Shown piece after piece: positions 52,288-61,484 of a DNA stretch of 64,000 bases. The number at the start of each line of letters is the position of its first letter. The first letter of the stretch is position 1. Both the position numbers and the translations under genes were made by a program. The notes beneath the pieces are model-generated. The model saw only the letters and a list, made by a program, of their open reading frames with translations, had not been told where the DNA came from and searched no databases. Source of the stretch: Massilia rubra (lineage in GTDB: Bacteria > Pseudomonadota > Gammaproteobacteria > Burkholderiales > Burkholderiaceae_D); assembly GCF_011682065.1 (NCBI RefSeq), contig NZ_VUYU01000019.1:1-64000 (forward strand). Reading direction: 5' to 3'.

Positions 52288-53013
52288 TCAATCGCCCTTG
52301 CGCGGCGCGGTTGCGGCCGCATCGGTCACGATGCGGTTGTGTTCCTTGATATAGGCGTCGGTGGCGCTGCGCCAGGCGCCGAAGTCGGCCAGCACCAGCT
52401 TGGCCGAGACCTTGGCGTTTTCGGCGATGCCGGCATACACGCCTTCCAGGTGCAGGCGCGACTGCTCGGCTTCGTCCTTGGTCAAGAGGTCGGCGATGTC
52501 CTTGGGAATGCGCTTGGTCAGCGGGCTCGCGTCGTTCAGGTTGCGCACGAAGGCGTTGTAGCAATCCTGCCAGGCGGCGACCTTGGCCGACACGCTCTCG
52601 ATGTCGTCATTCTGCTTCGACATGGCCGGAATGCGCGGCGCCGGACAGCGGAACTGCCCTGCGCTGAGCTCGGCGCCATCGTATTTGGATATCCAGTAAT
52701 CGAGCTCGGCGCGCCGCGTGTCGCGCTTTTTGATCATCTCGAGCGAGCCGGCGGCGGTCTTGTTGCCCTTGGCCGCCGATTTCTTGAACCAGGCTTCGGC
52801 CTTGGCCAGGTCCACCGTCCCTGCCTCGCCGTAAAAATACATTTCGCCCATATGCAATTGAGCTTCGGCATTGCCGGCATTAGCCAGTTTGGTGTAGAGC
52901 TGCAACGCTTGCGGATAGGACTTTTTCGCGAACAGGGCGTTGGCGTCGGCCAGCTCGTCCGCTTGCGCCACGCCGCCCAGCATCAATGCCAGGCAAAACA
53001 GGGTTTTCTTCAT
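52288..53013 (-). CDS. exported Sel1/TPR-like repeat protein, 241 aa
   Basis: A signal peptide (MKKTLFCLALMLGGVAQA-DE) is followed by two or three Sel1/TPR helical repeats (DANALFAKKSYPQALQLYTKLANAGNAEAQLHMGEMYF, then LAKAEAWFKKSAAKGNKTAAGSL). The C-terminal half is another helical region with two Cys. Probably a periplasmic protein-protein interaction scaffold. It converges with lexA. ATG 53013 is preferred over one 4 codons earlier. The 53014-53202 gap before the WGR cluster probably carries the divergent promoters. Confidence 0.8.
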   Translation of the reverse strand: MKKTLFCLALMLGGVAQADELADANALFAKKSYPQALQLYTKLANAGNAEAQLHMGEMYFYGEAGTVDLAKAEAWFKKSAAKGNKTAAGSLEMIKKRDTRRAELDYWISKYDGAELSAGQFRCPAPRIPAMSKQNDDIESVSAKVAAWQDCYNAFVRNLNDASPLTKRIPKDIADLLTKDEAEQSRLHLEGVYAGIAENAKVSAKLVLADFGAWRSATDAYIKEHNRIVTDAAATAPRKGD

Positions 53014-53202
53014 TGCATGTCTCACGATGGGATGTCCGGATTCGCATCATAACCGGATTGGCGCGGCTCGACAGGGGCACCGCTTTGCCGTAAAGTATCA
53101 TTTTTTACAACATTTATCATTACTTATGAGCAAGCGAAACAAGTGCGCGGTGCGCGCCGGCAACCGGTTCCCCCTTCCCTTCAAGCTCGCTTAGGACGCC
53201 CA

Positions 53203-56200
53203 ATGCGACGTTTCGAATGCTGCGAAGGCGCGTCCAACAAATTCTGGGAAGTCGGGCAGGATGGCTGCGATGTCCATGTCCGCTACGGCAAGGTGGGCAC
53301 GGCGGGACAAGGGCAAACCAAGACCCATCCGGACCACGCGACGGCGGTGGCGGCAATCGACAAACTGATACGCGAAAAAACCGGCAAGGGCTATGCTGAA
53401 ACCGGCGCCGCGCCGCCGCTGGCAGCTGCGCCTCCGGCGCCGCCCGCCCCCGCTGCCCCGCCCGCCCCGCTCCGCATCGCCGTGCCAGGCGGTGTGGCGC
53501 CCTGGCTGGCGGTCGAGCCGCTGGTCGACATCTCGCCCGAACTGGCGGCGCTGGCAATGCCGTCGCGCCGGTTTCCCGGCATAGCGCGCGCCATCGACGC
53601 CGGCGCATGCTGGAACGACTTCAAGCTGGTCACCCGCGATTGCACATTCAGTGCGGAGCTCTCCGATCCCGTGTACCGCGCTGCCGTGAGCGAAACCATC
53701 GAGCGCATCGCCCACGACCGGCGGCGCGGTTCGCCCATGTCGGACGCCATCATGATGCTGCTGGAAGCGAAAACCGGTTCCGGCTACGACGAGGTGCACA
53801 CCAGCGCCTTCACCGACTTCCTGGTGAGCGACCGGGGCTTGCCCTACGCCGTCGCCGTGTATCTGCAGCGGCTGGGAATGGTCCTCGACCAGGAGCGCGA
53901 TCCCTCCGGCCTGGCGTACGCCATCAGCGCCGACGTGGACAATAGCGGCTACAGCTGGCTAAACGGCGGCTACCGCGAGGTCGACATGCTGTTGCGTGAG
54001 CACCTGGCGCAGGCGCGCGAGGAGGACTGGAACGAGTGCGTGCGGTCGATGCGGCAGGCCGCACCATCGCTGCCCGACTGGCGCCGTCCCCTGCTGGCCA
54101 TCCTGCTGCCCGATGCGCCGGACCTGGCCAACGAACTGACCCTGGGCACGCAGTCGCCGGAAGGCCAGCCACCCGCACCCTGGTTCGAACAATACGAGTG
54201 GTTCAAGGCCTACGCCAGCTCGGACGCCGCCCTCAAGGCGTTGCGCCGCTGGCCCAAGGCGGCAAGCTGCGGTGAGTACCACATCGGCAGCTCGGCCAGG
54301 CACGCGGCCACGGTGGTGCGCGACCGTGGCGCCGGCGCGGTCGCGCTCCTGGCCCCGCATGCCATCTACAAGGAAGCCTCCGACGCGCTCAGTTGCATCG
54401 GCACGTACGAAGCGATGACGGCGCTGGCGCTTGAAACACTGGGCAAGTCGTATTCGTCCGCGCGTTTTGACGCTGCGGCCGCGCGCTGGCCGCAAGCGGC
54501 GATGGCCGTGTTGAGCGAACTGATTGCCAGGGACGGGTGCGGACCGCATTTCGCACGCTGCGCGCTGGCCCAGGTACTCGCCACCAGCGCCCACATGGTC
54601 CCGGCGTTCAAGCCGTGGCTGTCGGCAGGTGCGTGGAAGGTACTGTCGAACGCCGCCGCGCGCTACCTGGCCGTGCCGGACATCGCCGACGCGGCCGACC
54701 TGCCGCCGGTGCTGGTCAACCCGCCCTGGAAAAACCCATCGAAAAAGTCGACCCACGCAGCCGCGCTGGCGCTGGCCCCGATGCCCCTGGCGCCGGTAGA
54801 ACGATGGAGCGCGCAGCAGCGCGAACAACTGGGCAAGGAGACCCGCCACGTTCACTACCACGGCCCGGCCACGCCGTTCGCCGACGCCGCCATCGCGGCC
54901 GGCGACGCCGATGCGCTGATCGCGGCATGGCACGCCAGCACCGGCTCCTACCATCCGCCGGAACAAGGCGCGCGCCTGATCGCGGCGCTGCCGGCGCCAC
55001 TGAACGCCCAGGTCTGGAACGCGCTGGCCACCACCGACATCAACCACCCGGCCTGCGCCATCGCCGCCACGGGCCTGGCCGGCTTGCCCGCCCTGGTGCT
55101 CCTGGTCGCACAGCAGCCGGTCGATAACCTGGCCTACGCGCTGCACTTCGGCGCGGTCGAACTGGCAGCGCCGGTGGCGCGTGCCTACGCCATGCCCAAG
55201 CCGAAAAAGATGATCGCCAGCGCGCGCAACTGGCTGCTGCGCAATCCGGAACATGCCGCCTGTGGCCTGGCCGCCGCCGCCCTGGGCGAAGCGGGCGCGC
55301 CGCGCGAGCAGGCGCGCCAGGCCCTGCGCATGCTGGCCGGCGCCGGCCATGACGGCGTGCTGATGGACGTCGCCGCCCGCTATGGCGACGCCGCCGTCAC
55401 CGACGCCATGCGCGCCATGCTCGATGAAGATCCGCTCACGCTGCATCCGTCCAAGATCGGCAAGTTGCCATCGTTTTGGGACCCGCTCGGATGGACCCGC
55501 CCTCTCTTGTCCAGCAACGGCAAGGCGCTGCCCGACACGGCGCTCGACATCATCGGCGCCATGCTGCGCTTCCCCCACACCGACCGCATTTACGCCGGCG
55601 TGACCCAGCTCAAACAGGCCTGCACGCCGGACTCGCTGGCCGATTTCGCCTGGGAGCTTTTCCGCGCCTGGGTCGAACGGGGCGGCGATACCAAGGAAAA
55701 CTGGGCGTTTTACGCGCTCGGCATGCTTGGCAACGACAACAGCGCGCGCATGCTCGCGCCGCTGGTGCGCGCCTGGCCCGGCGAAAGCCTCAACGCGCGC
55801 GCCGTGGTGGGCCTGGACGTGCTGGCCATGATCGGCAGCGACACCGCCCTGATGCTCCTGCACGGGATCGCCCAAAAGGTCAAGTTCAACGCACTGCGGT
55901 ACCACGCATACGACAAGATCAGCGAGATCGCCGCATCGCTCGAACTGAGCACCGAGGAACTGGAAGACCGCCTGGTGCCCGACCTGGACCTGGACGAACA
56001 TGGCGAAATGCAGCTCGACTTCGGCCCGCGCCAGTTCCGCGTCGTCTTCGACGAGGCGCTCAAGCCCTGCCTGCGCGATGCGCAGGGCGCGCGCCTGGAC
56101 GAGCTGCCCAAGCCGAAAAAGACCGACGACGCCGAGCTGGCGGCGGCCGCCGTGGCGCGCTACAAGCTGCTCAAGAAGGATGCGCGCAGCATCGCAGCCC

Positions 56201-56889
56201 AGCAGGTGCTGCGCCTGGAACAGGCAATGTGCGGGCGGCGGCGCTGGACGGCGCAAGCCTTCCGTGACTTCCTGGCAGGCCACCCGCTGCTGCGCTATCT
56301 GGTGCAGCGCCTGGTGTGGGGCGCGTACGACGGCGACGGCAAGCTGCTGGCCAGCTTTCGCGTCGCGCCCGACGGCGGCTACACCGACCATGCGGACGAC
56401 GCCTTTGCACTGGCGCCGGGCGACGCTATCCGGATCGGCATCCCGCACCCGCTCGAATTCGACCCGGCCGTCCTGGCCGCCTTCGCCCAGCTGTTCGCCG
56501 ACTACGAACTGCTGCAGCCGTTTGCCCAACTCGCGCGCGACACGCACACGCTCACGCAGGCCGAGCGCGACGGCCAGGCGCTGGCGCGCTGGGACGGCGC
56601 CGTGGTCAGCACCGGACGCCTGCTTGGCCTGGTCGAGCGGGGCTGGCACCGCAACATCGGCAGCGGCGGCGAAACGGTCGAATTTTCAAGGTGGTTCGGT
56701 CGGGGCAAGCTGGCGCACCTGCACATCGCGCCGGGCCTGACGGCAGGCTTCATCCACGGTGACGAAGTACAGACGCTGGTCAGGCTGGTCCTCGAACACT
56801 ACCGCGTCGAGGAGGACGCGCGCCTGTCCGCGCTCGACCCGATCGATGTCAGCGAATTTATCCGGGTAATGGAGCAATTATGCGCGTGA
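53203..56889 (+). CDS. MolR/YehI-like WGR plus DUF4132 protein, gene 1, 1228 aa
   Basis: Residues about 1-75 form a WGR domain (MRRFECCEGASNKFWEVGQD, VRYGKVGTAGQGQ, LIREKTGKGYAE), then a Pro/Ala linker. A long helical, HEAT-like region follows (about 110-880). The C-terminal DUF4132 region includes FGPRQFRVVFDEAL, LVQRLVWGAYDGDGKLLASFRV, IGIPHPLEF, FADYELLQPF and LARWDGAVVSTGRLLGLVERGW. The start has AGGA 7 bases upstream. It belongs to the family of E. coli MolR/YehI, whose function is not established. First of four paralogues in a row, all on the plus strand. Confidence 0.9.
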   Translation: MRRFECCEGASNKFWEVGQDGCDVHVRYGKVGTAGQGQTKTHPDHATAVAAIDKLIREKTGKGYAETGAAPPLAAAPPAPPAPAAPPAPLRIAVPGGVAPWLAVEPLVDISPELAALAMPSRRFPGIARAIDAGACWNDFKLVTRDCTFSAELSDPVYRAAVSETIERIAHDRRRGSPMSDAIMMLLEAKTGSGYDEVHTSAFTDFLVSDRGLPYAVAVYLQRLGMVLDQERDPSGLAYAISADVDNSGYSWLNGGYREVDMLLREHLAQAREEDWNECVRSMRQAAPSLPDWRRPLLAILLPDAPDLANELTLGTQSPEGQPPAPWFEQYEWFKAYASSDAALKALRRWPKAASCGEYHIGSSARHAATVVRDRGAGAVALLAPHAIYKEASDALSCIGTYEAMTALALETLGKSYSSARFDAAAARWPQAAMAVLSELIARDGCGPHFARCALAQVLATSAHMVPAFKPWLSAGAWKVLSNAAARYLAVPDIADAADLPPVLVNPPWKNPSKKSTHAAALALAPMPLAPVERWSAQQREQLGKETRHVHYHGPATPFADAAIAAGDADALIAAWHASTGSYHPPEQGARLIAALPAPLNAQVWNALATTDINHPACAIAATGLAGLPALVLLVAQQPVDNLAYALHFGAVELAAPVARAYAMPKPKKMIASARNWLLRNPEHAACGLAAAALGEAGAPREQARQALRMLAGAGHDGVLMDVAARYGDAAVTDAMRAMLDEDPLTLHPSKIGKLPSFWDPLGWTRPLLSSNGKALPDTALDIIGAMLRFPHTDRIYAGVTQLKQACTPDSLADFAWELFRAWVERGGDTKENWAFYALGMLGNDNSARMLAPLVRAWPGESLNARAVVGLDVLAMIGSDTALMLLHGIAQKVKFNALRYHAYDKISEIAASLELSTEELEDRLVPDLDLDEHGEMQLDFGPRQFRVVFDEALKPCLRDAQGARLDELPKPKKTDDAELAAAAVARYKLLKKDARSIAAQQVLRLEQAMCGRRRWTAQAFRDFLAGHPLLRYLVQRLVWGAYDGDGKLLASFRVAPDGGYTDHADDAFALAPGDAIRIGIPHPLEFDPAVLAAFAQLFADYELLQPFAQLARDTHTLTQAERDGQALARWDGAVVSTGRLLGLVERGWHRNIGSGGETVEFSRWFGRGKLAHLHIAPGLTAGFIHGDEVQTLVRLVLEHYRVEEDARLSALDPIDVSEFIRVMEQLCA

Positions 56890-57989
56890 TACCGCCGTCC
56901 GATTCCATCGCGCCGTGGCTAGCGGCCGGCGCGCTGGCCGACATGCCGCCCGAACTGGCCGCGCACGCCCTGCCCTCGCGCCGCTACCCCGGTCCACCGT
57001 TTTGCGCGACCAGCAGGGAGCGATGGGTGCTGTTCCTGACCCGGATGCGCGAAAACTGCACACTGCAAGCGGGCGGCGATTGCGCGCACCAGCCGGCCGT
57101 GATCGACACCATCGAGCGCCTCGCCAAGCGCAGGCAGCTTGGCACGCCGGAAACCGATGCGGTCCTGCTGGCGATGGAAAAAATTAACGAAAAAAGGCGG
57201 CCGGCGTCCGAAGGCTGTCCTTTTCTCGACGTGCTGGTGGCGGACAAAGGTCTGCCGTATGCCTTCGACATCATGCTCCGGGCGCAGCGCCTATGCCTCG
57301 AACCGGCTGCCGGCCCCGATAAAAACGGCTATGAAGTGCACGCCAACAGCGACGGCGCCCGCCAGCCCTATGGCATCACCGACCTGGCGCTGCGTGCCCA
57401 CCTGGCGCACGCCCCGCAACAGATCTGGGAACAATGCGTCCGCATGGCGCGCGACGCGGCAAAGGAACTGCATGCCAGCACCCGCCCGCTGCTGGCCGCG
57501 CTGCTGCCCGATGCGCCGGAACTGGCCAACGAACTGGCGCTGCACCTGGCGCCAGCCGACGTCGCCGCCTTCGCCCGGCTGTTCGCAGACTATGAACTGC
57601 TGCAGCCGTTTGTGCAGATCGGGCGCGACACGCACCTCCTGGACGACGGCGAAGAGAAGCTCCACGCGCTCGGTTGCTGGTACGGTGAGGTGGTGCCGAC
57701 CGGGAGCCTGCTCGGCCTGCTCGAGCAGGGCTGGCGGCGCGGCCCGATGCAAGATGGTGGCGTGCTGCGGGAAATTGCCAGGGACCTCGGCGGCGGCTAT
57801 GCGGCGGTCCTGGGCTTCGAGCCTGGTATCCCGGCCGGCATGCCAGGCGAGAACGCACAGCAAACCCTCTGCTCGGTGGTGATCTGGCGGCCCGGCGAGG
57901 CGGGCATGCGCAACAGCGCGCCCTTGTCGTCGCTCGACGCGGCGGTCGTCAGTGAGCTGATTGGCGACATGGCGCGCGTATGCGCATGA
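56880..57989 (+). CDS. miniature paralogue: N-terminus joined to DUF4132 C-terminus, gene 2, 369 aa
   Basis: Residues 1-222 match the N-terminal portion of the neighbouring proteins without WGR (PPSDSIAPWLAAGALADMPPELAAHALPSRRYPGP, then the LVADKGLPYAFDIML, LAHAPQQIWEQCVRMA and LLAALLPDAPELANEL segments). Residue 223 onward continues directly with the last part of DUF4132 (FARLFADYELLQPFVQIGRDTH, GEVVPTGSLLGLLEQGWRRGPM). About 770 residues of the central repeat region are missing, cleanly in frame. Its start overlaps the end of gene 1 by 10 bases, so it is translationally coupled. It looks functional, not decayed. Confidence 0.85.
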   Translation: MRVIPPSDSIAPWLAAGALADMPPELAAHALPSRRYPGPPFCATSRERWVLFLTRMRENCTLQAGGDCAHQPAVIDTIERLAKRRQLGTPETDAVLLAMEKINEKRRPASEGCPFLDVLVADKGLPYAFDIMLRAQRLCLEPAAGPDKNGYEVHANSDGARQPYGITDLALRAHLAHAPQQIWEQCVRMARDAAKELHASTRPLLAALLPDAPELANELALHLAPADVAAFARLFADYELLQPFVQIGRDTHLLDDGEEKLHALGCWYGEVVPTGSLLGLLEQGWRRGPMQDGGVLREIARDLGGGYAAVLGFEPGIPAGMPGENAQQTLCSVVIWRPGEAGMRNSAPLSSLDAAVVSELIGDMARVCA

Positions 57990-58016
57990 ACGAACACCAG
58001 GCACACAAGGCACATG

Positions 58017-61000
58017 ATGCGACAATCTGACACAAGCGGCGCCGTCGCGCCGTGGCTCGACGTCGGCCCGTTGGTCGACATTCCCGCCGCACTGGCGGCT
58101 GAAGCGCTGCCCTCGCGCCGCTTTCCCGGGCCGGCGCCACACCCCGATACCGACGCCATCTGGGACCGCTTCATCCCTGCGGCGCGCCGCCACTGCGTGC
58201 TCGACCCGGCTGGCTCGGACGACCAACAGCTGGTGCGCGAGGCGGCGGCGCGCATCGCCAACGGTGAACGGCGCGGCTCGCCGGCCTGTGACGCGGTGCT
58301 GCTCGCGGTCGAGCGTCATCTGAACTTCCCCTATCTTCCGCTCATCGATGGCGCCTCCCTGATCGACGTACTGGTCGCCGACCGGGGCCTGCCGCATGCG
58401 CTTGAAGCACTGATCGGCATGGAAGGCACCGCCATCGAGATGACCAGGGCTGGCTATGGCGTGCGCGCCGCATCCGACCAGCGCGGCTTCCTGTGTAACG
58501 ACACGTACGACCCGACCGAGCTGACGCTGCGCAGCTACCTGGCGCTCGCGCCTGACGACGTCTGGGAAGAATGCGTGCGCCTCAGCCTCGCGGCGACAGA
58601 GCGTCTCTACACCTGTCGCCGTCCGCTGCTGGCGGCCTTGCTGCCCGATGCACCGCAGATTGCCGACGCCATCGCACTGACGCTGCAGCCGCCGCCAAGC
58701 TACTATGGACTGGACTGGCTGGCCCAATACGGATGGCTGCTTGCCTATTGCGGCTCGCCCGAAGCGAGGAAAGCGATCCGCCAGTGGCGCCGCACCTGCC
58801 ACGACGCCGATTTCGGCTTCTGCCGCTCGCGACAAGCGCTCGTGACGATCGTGCGCGATCGCGGCGTCGACGCGGTCGAGGCCTTGAGACTCGGGGCCAT
58901 GCATGAAGAGGCAGCCGCCACGGCGCTGGCCTGCATCGGCACCACCGAGTCGCTGACCATACTGGCGCAGGCGTGCGACCACGGCGAGGCGCAGTGCGCG
59001 CGTTTCGCGCTGGCCGCCGCGCGCTGGCCACAGGCGGCGATTGCGGTGCTGAGCGAATTGATCGCCAGGGACCATTGCGGGCCGGCGCGCGCGCGCCGCT
59101 TCCTGGCCGCGCTGGTCAAGCAGCATGCCACAGGGGTGGCGGCGTACCAACCGTGGCTTTCGCCGCGCGCATGGAAAGTGCTGTCCGACGCCGCCGCGCA
59201 CTATCTCAGCGTGCGCGATATCGCAGACGCGTGCGACCTGCCACGCATCCTGGCCAATCCACCATGGACCACGGCGGCGAAGAAAGCCGCGCCGGCGCTG
59301 GCGCTGGCGTCTTTGCCGCTGGCGCCGGCCATGCGCTGGAGCGAGCAGGAACGTGCCCAATTGCGCAAGCAAGCACGCTACACCGTCATGTCATACAAGA
59401 GCGAGCCGGACCCGCTGGTGCCGGCCGGGGCCAGCGCCGACGCCGACGCGACCACCATCATCGCCGCCTGGCTGGCCTGCCTTGCCGGCGGCAGGCACCT
59501 GGACGACGCCGCGCGCATGATCGCCGACTTGCCTGCGCCGCTCAACGCGCAGGTCTGGAACGCGGTGGCTCAGGTCGAGGTCAACCTTCCCGGCTACGCG
59601 ATTGCGGTACTTGGGCTGGAAGGGCTGCCTGGCCTGGTGAGCATGGTCGAGCGGCGCCCGGCGCAGGACCTGGCGTACGCACACCACTTCGCCGCCGTCG
59701 AATTGGCCGCGCCGGTGGCGCGCGTATGGGCCACCCTGAAACGCAAAGAACTGCGTGCAAGCGCCGGCAAATGGCTGCTGTCCAATCCGGAACACGCCGC
59801 CTGCGGACTGATTGCGGCGGCGCTCGGCAAGCCAGGCGCTGCGCGTAACCAGGCGCGTGGCGCACTGCGCCTGCTCGATGCGGCCGGCCATCGCGCGCTG
59901 CTGCTCGACGTGGCCAGCCGCTACGGCAAGGCAGCCGTGACCAGCGCCATGGGCGCCATGCTCGACGAAGATCCGCTCGACCTGCACCCGGCAAAAATCG
60001 CCAGCCTGCCGTCGTTCTGGACGCCGCAACTGTGGACCCGCCCTCTGCTGGCAAGCAACGGCAAGGCGCTGCCCGACGCCACGCTCGACACCATCGGCGC
60101 CATGCTGCGCTTTCCGCATGCCGACGGCGTCTATGCGGGCGTGGCCGTGCTCAAAGAAGCGTGCACGCCGGACTCGCTGGCCGATTTTGCGTGGGAGCTG
60201 TTCCGCGCATGGGTCGAAGACGGCGCGCAGCCGAAGGAAAACTGGGCCTTTTTCGCGCTCGGCCTGATCGGCAACGACGACAGCGCGCGCAGGCTCACGC
60301 CCCTGCTGCGCGCCTGGCCCGGCCAACAACTCAGCGCGCGCGCCATCGCCGGCCTGGACGTGCTGGCCCTGATCGGCAGCGATACCGCCCTGATGCTGCT
60401 CAACGGGATCGCGCAAAAAGTCAAGTTCAAGGCCTTGCAGGAGCGCGCCCGCGAAAAGATCGCCGTCATCGCCGACGCGCGCGGCTTGAGCGCCGAGGAA
60501 CTGGAAGACCGCCTCGCGCCCGACCTGGACCTCGACGAACAGGGCGTGCTGCTGCTCGACTTCGGCCCGCGCCAGTTCCGCGTCGGCTTCGACGAAACAC
60601 TCAAGCCATGGGTGCGCGATACCGGTGGCACGCGCCTGCCGGACCTGCCCAAGCCGAAAAAGACCGACGACCCGGCCTTGGCGGCGGCGGCCCATAAACG
60701 CTACACGCTGCTCAAGAAGGATGCGCGCACGATCGCCGCGCAGCAAGTGCTGCGGCTGGAAATAGCGATGTGCGCGCAGCGGCGCTGGCAACGCCAGGTC
60801 TTCGTCGACTTCCTGGCCCACCACCCGCTGCTGCGCCACCTGGTCCAGCGCCTGGTCTGGGGCGTCTACAGCGTCGCAGGCGATGCGCTGCTGGCGTGCT
60901 TCCGGGTCGCGCCGGACGGCACGTTCACCACGGCGAACGACGACGCTGTCGACCTGCCGCCCCACGACGCGGGCAAGATCGGCATCGTGCACGCGCTCGA

Positions 61001-61448
61001 CCTGCCCGCCGCCGACGCCGACGCCTTCGCGCGCCTGTTCGCCGACTACGAACTGCTGCAACCGTTCGCGCAGATCGGCCGCGACACGCACCGGTTGGGC
61101 GACGCCGAAGCGGGCCAGGAGGCCCTGGCGCGCTGGGACGGCACGGTGGTGCCGAGCGGACTCGTCATGGGCTTGGTGAACAAGGGCTGGCGCCGGGGCC
61201 CGGTGCGCGACGGCGGCGCCATCCGCACCTTCACCAAGGCGCTCGATGGGGAGCACCTGGCCGAACTGCACATCACGCCGGGCCTGATCGCCGGGCTCAC
61301 CGGCGAATATCCGCAGCAGACCCTGGGCGAGGTGCGGGTCGGGCGAGGCGACAACTGGGGCTGCATCGGCCAGCCGGTGGCGCTGTCCTCGCTCGATCCG
61401 GTGACGGCCAGTGAGCTGATACGCGACATGCACAATCTGTGCGCCTGA
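58017..61448 (+). CDS. DUF4132 protein without WGR, gene 3, 1143 aa
   Basis: Starts without a WGR domain (MRQSDTSGAVAPWLDVGPLVDIP). It has the same helical central region as gene 1 (RDRGVDAVEALRLG, IARDHCGPARARR, LNAQVWNAVAQ, ADFAWELFRAWVE) and the full DUF4132 C-terminus (FGPRQFRVGFDETLKPW, LVQRLVWGVYS, FADYELLQPF, VVPSGLVMGLVNKGWRRGP). AAGG lies 6 bases before ATG 58017, so this start is chosen over the ATG 3 bases earlier. It follows gene 2 by 27 bases. Close sequence similarity to gene 1 is obvious over most of its length. Confidence 0.9.
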   Translation: MRQSDTSGAVAPWLDVGPLVDIPAALAAEALPSRRFPGPAPHPDTDAIWDRFIPAARRHCVLDPAGSDDQQLVREAAARIANGERRGSPACDAVLLAVERHLNFPYLPLIDGASLIDVLVADRGLPHALEALIGMEGTAIEMTRAGYGVRAASDQRGFLCNDTYDPTELTLRSYLALAPDDVWEECVRLSLAATERLYTCRRPLLAALLPDAPQIADAIALTLQPPPSYYGLDWLAQYGWLLAYCGSPEARKAIRQWRRTCHDADFGFCRSRQALVTIVRDRGVDAVEALRLGAMHEEAAATALACIGTTESLTILAQACDHGEAQCARFALAAARWPQAAIAVLSELIARDHCGPARARRFLAALVKQHATGVAAYQPWLSPRAWKVLSDAAAHYLSVRDIADACDLPRILANPPWTTAAKKAAPALALASLPLAPAMRWSEQERAQLRKQARYTVMSYKSEPDPLVPAGASADADATTIIAAWLACLAGGRHLDDAARMIADLPAPLNAQVWNAVAQVEVNLPGYAIAVLGLEGLPGLVSMVERRPAQDLAYAHHFAAVELAAPVARVWATLKRKELRASAGKWLLSNPEHAACGLIAAALGKPGAARNQARGALRLLDAAGHRALLLDVASRYGKAAVTSAMGAMLDEDPLDLHPAKIASLPSFWTPQLWTRPLLASNGKALPDATLDTIGAMLRFPHADGVYAGVAVLKEACTPDSLADFAWELFRAWVEDGAQPKENWAFFALGLIGNDDSARRLTPLLRAWPGQQLSARAIAGLDVLALIGSDTALMLLNGIAQKVKFKALQERAREKIAVIADARGLSAEELEDRLAPDLDLDEQGVLLLDFGPRQFRVGFDETLKPWVRDTGGTRLPDLPKPKKTDDPALAAAAHKRYTLLKKDARTIAAQQVLRLEIAMCAQRRWQRQVFVDFLAHHPLLRHLVQRLVWGVYSVAGDALLACFRVAPDGTFTTANDDAVDLPPHDAGKIGIVHALDLPAADADAFARLFADYELLQPFAQIGRDTHRLGDAEAGQEALARWDGTVVPSGLVMGLVNKGWRRGPVRDGGAIRTFTKALDGEHLAELHITPGLIAGLTGEYPQQTLGEVRVGRGDNWGCIGQPVALSSLDPVTASELIRDMHNLCA

Positions 61449-61484
61449 GCCGGCGCGGACACCAGTAAACTTTCAGGACACATG

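Noticed and set aside
53959-56649. 896-codon minus-strand frame over paralogue 1
   Set aside because: Shadow of the DUF4132 gene; similar antisense frames recur opposite genes 2, 3 and 4 because the paralogues share sequence.
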